A DNA stretch of 7,385 bases from Halobacteriales archaeon QS_5_70_15 (GTDB taxonomy: Archaea; Halobacteriota; Halobacteria; Halobacteriales; Haloarculaceae): positions 1 through 7,385 of the forward strand of contig PXRQ01000021.1 in the NCBI GenBank assembly GCA_003022005.1, read 5' to 3'. Positions 1-5,060 of this stretch are shown here, piece after piece (within the stretch, counting starts at the first letter, position 1; each line of letters opens with the position of its first letter). The notes below the pieces were generated by a model, which saw nothing but the letters and a program-made list of their open reading frames with translations, made no database searches and was not told the origin of the DNA. A program made the position numbers and the translations under genes.

Positions 1-216
1 GTTCTCAAATACGTTTTCGAACGCAGCACTGCCGACCGCAGAATCGTGGTTGCAAGCGTTCGCCGTCTGGTGGAATCGATGCTAAAGCTAACACGACCGG
101 TGCAACCGTTGCGCGCGCGGCGCTCGGACTCATGGCGTCCGAGCGGGACCCGGGTCGGAACGACGCCGACACGGCGCCGGGTCACGCCTCCGGACGGTAG
201 CCCGGCGACGACCGAT
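1..216. other. Leader region upstream of the biotin operon, no convincing gene
   Basis: I see no supported gene here. Frame 1 of the + strand is open from base 1 to a TAA at 220-222, but the peptide is arginine-rich, not acidic, and its codons do not favour G/C in third position, so it is unlike the neighbouring proteins. The left 100 bases are less GC-rich than the genes and contain a TATA-like stretch around 81-91 (GCTAAAGCTAA). Inverted repeats include CGAACGC at 18-24 with GCGTTCG at 56-62, the strong hairpin at 121-145, and GACCCGG at 147-153 with CCGGGTC at 177-183, the last enclosing GTCGG/CCGAC at 154-158 and 166-170. What lies left of base 1 is unknown. Confidence 0.5.
121..145. repeat. 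Perfect 9-bp inverted repeat (hairpin) upstream of bioY
   Basis: CGCTCGGAC (121-129) and GTCCGAGCG (137-145) are exact reverse complements around a 7-nt loop. No T-run follows, so it does not look like a simple archaeal terminator. It lies about 70 nt upstream of the biotin operator. It could be a transcript hairpin from an upstream unit or a protein-binding site; the sequence does not decide. Confidence 0.55.
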
Positions 217-248
217 TCGTAAACCGGTAGCTTGAGGTTGGTTTACGA
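217..248 (+). promoter_or_regulatory. Probable BirA (biotin repressor) operator overlapping the bioY promoter
   Basis: TCGTAAACC (217-225) and GGTTTACGA (240-248) form a perfect 9-bp inverted repeat with a 14-nt spacer. From established knowledge, the operator bound by BirA proteins with an N-terminal helix-turn-helix has half-sites of the type TTGTAAACC/GGTTTACAA (or TTGTTAACC) separated by about 14-16 nt; each half-site here differs from that at one base. It ends 13 nt before the bioY ATG at 262. The left half-site overlaps the only TATA-like stretch before bioY (ATTCGTAAAC, 215-224), so bound repressor could exclude TBP/TFB. The inference is that biotin-loaded BirA shuts off bioYMN. No birA gene lies in the window. 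Confidence 0.82.
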
Positions 249-261
249 GAACGTCGGTGGT

Positions 262-849
262 ATGAGCACGGACACCTCACAGGTCGACCTCGTCGGTGAC
301 GCGGCCGTCGAGAACCTCGCACGCGCGGCGCTGCTGGCGGCACTGACGGGCGCGTTCGCCTACGTCTCGTTCCCCAACCCCCTCCCCGCGGCGGGCGTTC
401 CGGTCACGCTACAGGTGCTCGGCGTGTTCCTCGCCGGCCTCTTCCTCGGGCCGGTCTGGGGCGGGGCGGCGATGGTGCTCTACCTGATCGCAGGGGCGGT
501 CGGCGCGCCGGTGTTCGCCGGCGGCTCCGCGGGGGTCGGCGCCCTGTTCGGCTCCAGCGCCGGCTACCTCTGGTCGTACCCGGTCGCGGCGTTCGCGGTC
601 GGCTACGTCGCCCACGGCGGCCTCGAACTCGCCGACCCCTCCTCGGCCGGCGTGGTCCGGCTCGTCGGTGCGATGGTCCTCGGGACCGCGATCATCTACG
701 CGATGGGCGTCGCCGGCCTGATGATAGTCCTCGGGCTCGGCCCGGTCGAGGCGTTCCTCGCCGGCGCGGCCTCGTTCATCCCCGCCGAGGCGTTCAAGAT
801 CGCCGCAGCCGTGGGGATCGTCCGGAGCGATGCCGTCGCGGCGGACTGA
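262..849 (+). CDS. bioY: BioY, biotin-binding S component of ECF transporter
   Basis: This 195-residue integral membrane protein captures biotin at the outer face and, as the S component of an energy-coupling-factor transporter, works with BioM and BioN encoded directly downstream. About six hydrophobic helices are visible (roughly residues 16-36, 46-64, 66-85, 103-118, 130-158 and 163-187). Family hallmarks are the PVTLQ motif (47-51), the YLIAGAVGAPVFAGG stretch (74-88) followed by GALFGSSAGYL (93-103), and a late PAEAFK motif (174-179) in the place of the usual P-x-D-x-x-K. Length is normal for BioY. I prefer ATG 262 to the upstream in-frame TTG at 232, because the TTG lies between the arms of the operator and adds ten residues unlike BioY N-termini. 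bioM starts 6 nt after the stop. Transcription is probably repressed by BirA at 217-248. Confidence 0.93.
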   Translation: MSTDTSQVDLVGDAAVENLARAALLAALTGAFAYVSFPNPLPAAGVPVTLQVLGVFLAGLFLGPVWGGAAMVLYLIAGAVGAPVFAGGSAGVGALFGSSAGYLWSYPVAAFAVGYVAHGGLELADPSSAGVVRLVGAMVLGTAIIYAMGVAGLMIVLGLGPVEAFLAGAASFIPAEAFKIAAAVGIVRSDAVAAD

Positions 850-855
850 AACCGG

Positions 856-1602
856 ATGATCGAGGCGAGGGAGGTGGTCCACCGCTACGGGGAGACGACC
901 GCCGTCGACGGGGTCTCGCTCCGGGTGCCCGACGGGGAGTGTCTCCTCCTCGCGGGACCGAACGGCTCCGGGAAGACGACGCTCGTTCGGCAGTTCAACG
1001 GCCTGCTCGAACCCGACGAGGGGTCGGTGCTGGTCGACGGGGAGCCCGTCGGCGAGGACCCGGTCCGCGCCCGGACGCGAGTCGGCATGACCTTCCAGGA
1101 TCCCCGGGACTCGTTCGTCTCGGCGACGGTCGGCGCGGACGTGGCGTTCGGGCCCGAGAACCTCGGGCTCCCCAGGGAGGAGATCGACCGCCGGGTGCGG
1201 GAGTCGCTCGCCGCGGTGAACCTCGACGGCCGGGCGGACGCGCGCATCGACGCGCTCTCCGGGGGCGAGCAGGCACGGGTCGCCGTCGCGGGCGCGCTCG
1301 CGATGGAGCCCGACCACCTCGTGCTCGACGAGCCGTTCGCGGGGCTGGACTGGCCGGCCCGGCGTTCCGTCGTGGCGCACCTCCGGCGACTGCACGCCGA
1401 CGGGACCGGACTGGTGGTCGTCACCCACGACCTGCGGGACCTGGGGTGGGCGGACCGCGTGGTCGTGATGCGCGAGGGATGGATCGCCGCCGATGGCTCC
1501 CCGGGGGCCGTCGAGGACCGGCTGGCCGACCTCGGGGTCCGACCGCCCGGTCGGATCGTCTCCGTGGCCGAGGGCGACAGCGACGCCGCGACGACCCGGT
1601 GA
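856..1602 (+). CDS. bioM: BioM, ECF-type biotin transporter ATPase (EcfA/CbiO family)
   Basis: This 248-residue cytoplasmic ABC ATPase powers biotin uptake with BioN and BioY. Every core motif is present: Walker A GPNGSGKTT (34-42), Q-loop Q81 in TFQDP, ABC signature LSGGEQ (134-139), Walker B HLVLDEP (154-160) with the catalytic glutamate E159, D-loop GLD (163-165) and switch histidine H191 in VVVTHD. The sequence resembles the EcfA/CbiO branch; assignment to biotin rather than cobalt, nickel or another vitamin rests on the bioY gene just upstream. It starts 6 nt after the bioY stop, and its own stop TGA (1600-1602) directly abuts the bioN ATG (1603), which suggests translational coupling. 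Only one ATPase gene is present, so the transporter would use a homodimer, as in BioMNY systems. Confidence 0.92.
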   Translation: MIEAREVVHRYGETTAVDGVSLRVPDGECLLLAGPNGSGKTTLVRQFNGLLEPDEGSVLVDGEPVGEDPVRARTRVGMTFQDPRDSFVSATVGADVAFGPENLGLPREEIDRRVRESLAAVNLDGRADARIDALSGGEQARVAVAGALAMEPDHLVLDEPFAGLDWPARRSVVAHLRRLHADGTGLVVVTHDLRDLGWADRVVVMREGWIAADGSPGAVEDRLADLGVRPPGRIVSVAEGDSDAATTR

Positions 1603-2310
1603 ATGGTTCTCCGGTACGATCCCGGCGACTCGCTCGCGCACGCGCTCGACCCGCGGGCGAAGCTCGCGGTCCAGTTCGCGTTCGCCGCGAGCGCGTTCGC
1701 CCACACCACCGTCGCCGGGCTCGTGGTTCTGACCGCCGTGACCGGGATCGTGCTGTACGGCGCCCGGACCTCCCCCGTCTCGACGCTCCGGGAACTGTGG
1801 GTCCTCCTCCCCGTACTCGTCGTCGGTCCGCTCCTCCAGGGACTGACCCTCTCGGCGCCGTACTTCTCGGTCGCCGAGGCGCGGTTCCCGGCGCTGGCGG
1901 CCTACCGGACGCTACTCGTCCTGCTCGTCGCCGCCGCGTACGTGCGGACCACCCCGGTCCGGGACTCCCGGGCGGCCGTCCAGCGGACGATACCGGGGAA
2001 GTCGGGCCAGTTCCTCGGGACGGGCGTCGCGTTCGTCTTCCGCTTTCTCCCCGTGCTCCGGCGTGACCTCTCCCGGATACGCGACGCCTCCCGGGCGCGG
2101 CTGGGCGACCGTCGACGGCTGGACGAGCGGATGCGCCTCGTCGCGCTCGGCGGGCTGAACCGGGCGTTCTCCCGGGCCGATTCGTTCGCGCTCGCGCTCC
2201 GGGCCCGCTGTTTCGCGTGGAACCCCACTCTGCCGGCGCTGTCGTTCTCCCGGGCCGACCTGCCGGCGCTCGCGCTCGCCGCCGCGCTCGCCCTCTCGGT
2301 CGTACTCTGA
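1603..2310 (+). CDS. bioN: BioN, ECF transporter transmembrane T component (EcfT family)
   Basis: This 235-residue membrane protein is the T component that couples ATP hydrolysis by BioM to tilting of BioY. The N-terminus carries the family motif LAHALDPRAKL (11-21). Hydrophobic segments lie at about 21-53, 66-80, 96-113 and 134-150, with one more at the C-terminus (217-235). The two EcfT coupling motifs, normally Ala-Arg-Gly, sit at the expected places but have lost the glycine: A165-R166-L167 in DASRARLG, and A201-R202-C203 in ALRARCF. The arginines that contact the ATPase are kept. The ATG follows the bioM TGA with no gap. It is the last gene of the operon; 179 nt separate it from the next gene, and no T-rich terminator is evident. 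Confidence 0.88.
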   Translation: MVLRYDPGDSLAHALDPRAKLAVQFAFAASAFAHTTVAGLVVLTAVTGIVLYGARTSPVSTLRELWVLLPVLVVGPLLQGLTLSAPYFSVAEARFPALAAYRTLLVLLVAAAYVRTTPVRDSRAAVQRTIPGKSGQFLGTGVAFVFRFLPVLRRDLSRIRDASRARLGDRRRLDERMRLVALGGLNRAFSRADSFALALRARCFAWNPTLPALSFSRADLPALALAAALALSVVL

Positions 2311-2403
2311 CCGGAGCGAAAGCTACTATCTCGCCGATAAGTCGAGGATGCGGACACAGGCTGTATATTCACTGACGGGTGAACGCGGCGGTGGGACTCG
2401 AGA

Positions 2404-2446
2404 GGACGTCCCGATTCCACGGGACGGCGCGGGGACCGTCCGTCCC
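2404..2446. repeat. Overlapping palindromes between bioN and the Fe-S oxidoreductase gene
   Basis: The 179-nt gap after bioN holds a short cluster of symmetric sequence just upstream of the next promoter. GGACGTCC (2404-2411) is a palindrome. GTCCCG (2408-2413) pairs with CGGGAC (2420-2425) over a 6-nt loop. GGGACGG (2421-2427) pairs with CCGTCCC (2440-2446) over a 12-nt loop. The last two hairpins share bases and exclude each other. This could be an operator for the downstream gene, the 3' end of the bio transcript, or chance in GC-rich DNA. Confidence 0.3.
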
Positions 2447-2455
2447 TCACGTGAC

Positions 2456-2465
2456 AAAACTTAAG
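2456..2465 (+). promoter_or_regulatory. Probable TATA element for the Fe-S oxidoreductase gene
   Basis: AAAACTTAAG is the most AT-rich stretch near the gene and resembles haloarchaeal TATA boxes. Its centre is about 29 nt upstream of the ATG at 2490. The usual archaeal spacing of about 25-27 nt would put the transcript start only a few bases before the ATG, so the mRNA would be essentially leaderless. This is the main reason to prefer ATG 2490 to the in-frame GTG at 2379. Confidence 0.6.
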
Positions 2466-2489
2466 CGCGTCGCTGCCCGGTATGGGGGT

Positions 2490-4706
2490 ATGCTCCGGAC
2501 GCTTCCGCTGCAGGCGGAGCCCGTCACGCGCGAGACGTTCTGGGGGATCTCCCCCGTCGGGAAGGCCGTGTTCTACTTCCTCGCCGCGGTGACCATCTGG
2601 GTGTTCGCCTACGGGGTCTACGAGCGGTTCAGGCGCTACTCGGAGGGGGCCGAGGACCCGTTCGACCGGCTCGACGATCTCCCCAGCCGGATCCTCGAGG
2701 CCGCACGGGTCGTCGGCTCGAACGAGAAGCAGTTCAACCGCGATCTGGTCGGCGGGCTGATGCACGCGTTCATCCTCTGGGGCTTTCTCACCCTCCTCAT
2801 CGGGACGACGATCCTCGGCATCGACATGGACGTCTTTCGGGTGCTCACCGGCCAGTCGTTCTTCGTCGGGGACTTCTACCTCTCGTACTCGCTCGTGATG
2901 GACGCGATGGGCCTGCTGTTCGTCGTCGGGGTCGGCGTCGCCATCTACCGCCGGTACGTCGAGCGCAACCGGCGGCTCTGGGGGAAACACACCTCCTGGG
3001 AGGACGACTTCCTCGTCTGGTCGCTGTTCCTGCTCGGCGTCGGCGGCTACCTCCAGGAGGGCCTGCGCATCCTCGGGACGAGCGCCGTGCGCGACGTCTC
3101 CTTCGAGACGGTGTCGTTCGTGGGCTGGTTCGTCAAGGACGTCTACGAGGCGGCGGGGATGACCCCCGAACTGGCGGGGGCGCTCTACCCGATCGCGTGG
3201 TGGTCGCATTCGCTGCTCGCGTTCCTCTTCCTCGCGGCCATCCCGTACGCCAAGCCGTTCCACATGATCAGCTCGTTCGCGAACGTCGTCACGCGCGACG
3301 AGAAGGCCGGAAAGCGGCTCCCGGGCGTCCCCGCGGACCTCGACGAGACCAACGCCGAGTCGATCGACGACTTCACCTGGAAGGAGCTGCTCGATCAGGA
3401 CGCCTGCACGAAGTGCGGCCGCTGTTCGGTGGTCTGTCCGGCGAAGGCCTCCGGGCGACACCTCGACCCGCGGGACGTCATCCTCGACCTGAAGTCCTAC
3501 CGGGAGTCGGTCGACGCCGGCGGCGAGCGGGAGCCCATCATCGCCCCCGACGGCGGCGTCATCGAGACCGAGACGATGGAGTCCTGTATGGCCTGCATGG
3601 CCTGCATGGACGCCTGCCCGGTCGAGATCGAGCACCTCAGCTCGTTCACCCGGCTCCAGCGGCAGATGACCGACGAGGGGATGATCCCTCCGAGCCTGCA
3701 GGACGTCTTCCAGAACGTCATGCAGAAGGGCAACACGTTCGGCGACCCGAACCGCGACCGCGGGAACTGGACCGAGGAACTGGCGTTCGAGGTCGCCGAC
3801 GCCCGCGAGACGAGCGTCGAGTACCTCTGGTACGTCGGGGACTACCCGAGCTTCGACGACCGGAACAAGAAGGTCGCCCGATCGCTCGCGAAGATCTTCG
3901 AGAACGCCGACTGCGAGGTCGGCATCCTCTACGACGAGGAGGTCTACGACGGCAACGACATCCGACGGGTCGGCGAGGAGTTCCTCTTCCTCGAACAGGC
4001 GGGGACGCTCGTCGCCTCGTTCGAGGCGTGCGAGTTCGAGAAGATCCTCTGTACGGACCCACACTCGTACAACACCTTCCTGAACGAGTATCCCGAGATC
4101 GATTTCGAGGAGTTCGCCGACGACCCGATGATGCCGTTCGACCGCGAGGAGCCGTGGAACCCCGACGGGGAGATCGACGTGTACCACTGGACGCAGGTGA
4201 TCGAGGAGCTCGCGAACCGGGGGGCGCTCGACCTCCGGGGGGACGAACTCGACTACACCGTCACCTACCACGACCCCTGTCACCTCGGCCGGTTCAACGA
4301 CGAGTACGAGGCGCCGCGGGAACTCGTGCGGATGACCGGCTGTGACCTCCACGAGATGCCGCGCAACCGCGCCGACTCGTTCTGCTGTGGTGGGGGCGGC
4401 GGCGGCCTCTGGCTCGACCAGAACGAGGACGTGAAACCGAGCGAGGAGCGCCTGCGAGAGGCCTTAGAGGACACCGACGCCGGCGGCGCCGTCGAGAAGT
4501 TCGTCGTCGCCTGCCCGATGTGCATGACGATGTACGAGGACGGCCGCAAGACCGGCGGCTACGAGGAGGCGATCGAGATCGTCGACGTCGCCGAGCTCAT
4601 GATCGAGGCGCTGGAGGCCGGCACGGGCAGCGGCACCGGCGAGGAGTACCTGGAGGAGGCCATCGAGGACACCGGCGGCGACCCGGCGGCGACCTCCGAC
4701 GACTGA
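2490..4706 (+). CDS. Membrane Fe-S oxidoreductase (EtfD/EMO-like: cytochrome b, dicluster ferredoxin and CCG domains)
   Basis: This 738-residue protein is related to heterodisulfide reductase HdrD and to EtfD, the ETF:menaquinone oxidoreductase. Residues 1-260 form a NarI-like membrane domain with helices near 24-45, 88-112, 128-153, 173-190 and 232-255; H92, H240 and H258 are candidate heme b ligands. Two 4Fe-4S ferredoxin motifs follow: C306, C309, C312, C316 and C366, C369, C372, C376. The C-terminal CCG domain (about 590-680) has C597 in HDPCH, C632-C633-G and C675-P-M-C678, as in HdrB/HdrD-type non-cubane 4Fe-4S sites. The preceding CCG-like domain (about 445-530) lacks its cysteines. 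The likely role is membrane-side electron transfer from flavoprotein to quinone, but no etf or fix gene is nearby, so the electron partner is inferred. An acidic, Gly-rich tail ends the protein. Databases may call it '(Fe-S)-binding protein' or 'HdrD homolog'. Confidence 0.85.
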   Translation: MLRTLPLQAEPVTRETFWGISPVGKAVFYFLAAVTIWVFAYGVYERFRRYSEGAEDPFDRLDDLPSRILEAARVVGSNEKQFNRDLVGGLMHAFILWGFLTLLIGTTILGIDMDVFRVLTGQSFFVGDFYLSYSLVMDAMGLLFVVGVGVAIYRRYVERNRRLWGKHTSWEDDFLVWSLFLLGVGGYLQEGLRILGTSAVRDVSFETVSFVGWFVKDVYEAAGMTPELAGALYPIAWWSHSLLAFLFLAAIPYAKPFHMISSFANVVTRDEKAGKRLPGVPADLDETNAESIDDFTWKELLDQDACTKCGRCSVVCPAKASGRHLDPRDVILDLKSYRESVDAGGEREPIIAPDGGVIETETMESCMACMACMDACPVEIEHLSSFTRLQRQMTDEGMIPPSLQDVFQNVMQKGNTFGDPNRDRGNWTEELAFEVADARETSVEYLWYVGDYPSFDDRNKKVARSLAKIFENADCEVGILYDEEVYDGNDIRRVGEEFLFLEQAGTLVASFEACEFEKILCTDPHSYNTFLNEYPEIDFEEFADDPMMPFDREEPWNPDGEIDVYHWTQVIEELANRGALDLRGDELDYTVTYHDPCHLGRFNDEYEAPRELVRMTGCDLHEMPRNRADSFCCGGGGGGLWLDQNEDVKPSEERLREALEDTDAGGAVEKFVVACPMCMTMYEDGRKTGGYEEAIEIVDVAELMIEALEAGTGSGTGEEYLEEAIEDTGGDPAATSDD

Positions 4707-4709
4707 CCG

Positions 4710-4717
4710 CTTTTTTG
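4710..4717 (+). terminator. T-rich terminator after the Fe-S oxidoreductase gene
   Basis: A run of six T (4711-4716) begins 5 nt after the TGA at 4704-4706, preceded by GC-rich sequence. A short U-tract just after the stop is typical of archaeal intrinsic termination and needs no hairpin. Confidence 0.6.
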
Positions 4718-4723
4718 TCCTCG

Positions 4724-4756
4724 GGTTCCCTCGCTCGTTGCGCTCGCTTCGGAACC
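4724..4756. repeat. 6-bp inverted repeat enclosing a CGCTCG-rich element
   Basis: GGTTCC (4724-4729) and GGAACC (4751-4756) are exact reverse complements around a 21-nt loop. The loop holds the CTCGCTCG-type sequence that recurs with one mismatch at 5698-5716. It lies right after the T6 terminator, so it is probably downstream of the main 3' end of the upstream transcript. Confidence 0.45.
4730..4748 (+). repeat. Direct repeat copy 1, CTCGCTCGTTGCGCTCGCT
   Basis: This 19-nt sequence recurs at 5698-5716 with a single T-to-C change at position 10. From general knowledge, CGCTCG-rich stretches of this kind recur in haloarchaeal genomes, often near gene ends. Here it forms the loop of the 4724-4756 inverted repeat, outside any gene. 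Confidence 0.5.
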
Positions 4757-4794
4757 GCTCGTCGGAAAGACGTGGGGGGAAAAACTGCGTGCTA

Positions 4795-4874
4795 CGAAAG
4801 GGCGAAGCCCTTTCGGCATGACGAGAGACGCGAAACGTCTCTCGAACCACCGCTCGGGCCTTCGGCCCTCGCGG
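4795..4874. repeat. Array of three consecutive near-perfect hairpins
   Basis: Hairpin A: CGAAAGGGC (4795-4803) and GCCCTTTCG (4807-4815), 9 bp, loop GAA. Hairpin B: CGAGAGACG (4822-4830) and CGTCTCTCG (4836-4844), 9 bp, loop CGAAA. Hairpin C: GGGCC (4856-4860) and GGCCC (4864-4868), loop TTC, extended past a 2x2 internal loop by CCGC (4850-4853) with GCGG (4871-4874). Linkers are 6 and 5 nt. Stems differ in sequence, so this is not a simple tandem repeat; what recurs is the shape. None is followed by a T-run. It could be a structured RNA, a REP-like intergenic element or a protein-binding region. Confidence 0.65.
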
Positions 4875-5029
4875 CGGGTGAGTGTGCTGGGGCCTACCGC
4901 GACAGCATCGCACGGATGGGTGTGTAAGGTTCCACTGTGACAGCCCCGTAGGTAGGTGTGCTCTCCCGTGGGCGACGTTCCCGCCCCCGGCCGTCCGTGG
5001 TGATAGGTACCGACGAACGCGCCCACAGG

Positions 5030-5039
5030 TTCAAGTACC
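5030..5039 (+). promoter_or_regulatory. Probable TATA element for the Cas4-like gene
   Basis: TTCAAGTACC is the only AT-leaning stretch just before the gene, and its centre lies about 27 nt upstream of the ATG at 5061. That spacing predicts a leaderless transcript starting at or beside the ATG. No Shine-Dalgarno sequence is seen in the preceding bases. Confidence 0.5.
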
Positions 5040-5060
5040 GGAACGGGACCAGACCCTCCG

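Larger units (their letters stand above)
4707..5060. other. 354-bp non-coding region between the Fe-S oxidoreductase and Cas4-like genes
   Basis: Open frames crossing this stretch on both strands have no recognisable protein features and no sensible start context, so I treat it as non-coding. It holds the T6 terminator, a GGTTCC/GGAACC inverted repeat (4724-4729 and 4751-4756) enclosing a CGCTCG-rich repeat, the hairpin array at 4795-4874, and the Cas4-like gene promoter near 5030-5039. Weaker complementary segments follow the array: CCTACC (4893-4898) could pair with GGTAGG (4951-4956), and GGGGC (4889-4893) with GCCCC (4943-4947), but these pairings compete. I find no tRNA, RNase P RNA or SRP RNA signature. 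A small structured RNA is possible but not shown. Confidence 0.55.

Noticed and set aside
1..222. Open frame 1 from the left edge to a TAA at 220-222 as the end of an upstream gene
   Set aside because: The peptide is arginine-rich and low in acidic residues, the codon pattern is not haloarchaeal, and it would run through hairpins into the BirA operator.
232..261. TTG 232 as the bioY start
   Set aside because: It would place the start codon within the operator spacer and add ten residues not typical of BioY; ATG 262 is better placed.
2348..2464. 38-codon frame between bioN and the Fe-S oxidoreductase
   Set aside because: It opens with ATG, but many codons end in A or T, unlike all neighbouring genes, and it ends inside the TATA element of the next gene. 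No homologous feature is recognisable.
2379..2489. Upstream GTG start extending the Fe-S oxidoreductase by 37 residues
   Set aside because: The added residues are basic and unlike the family N-terminus, and the likely TATA element (2456-2465) lies inside this stretch. ATG 2490 gives the normal start just before the first membrane segment.
1902..4352. 816-codon open frame on the minus strand
   Set aside because: It lies antisense to bioN and the Fe-S oxidoreductase, whose domains are unmistakable. Long antisense frames are expected opposite GC-rich haloarchaeal genes, and the product has no recognisable motifs.
4880..4960. Possible tRNA or other stable RNA in the 3' part of the spacer
   Set aside because: Complementary segments exist but compete with each other. 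No cloverleaf, no TTCRANY-type T-loop in place, and no known RNA signature were found.
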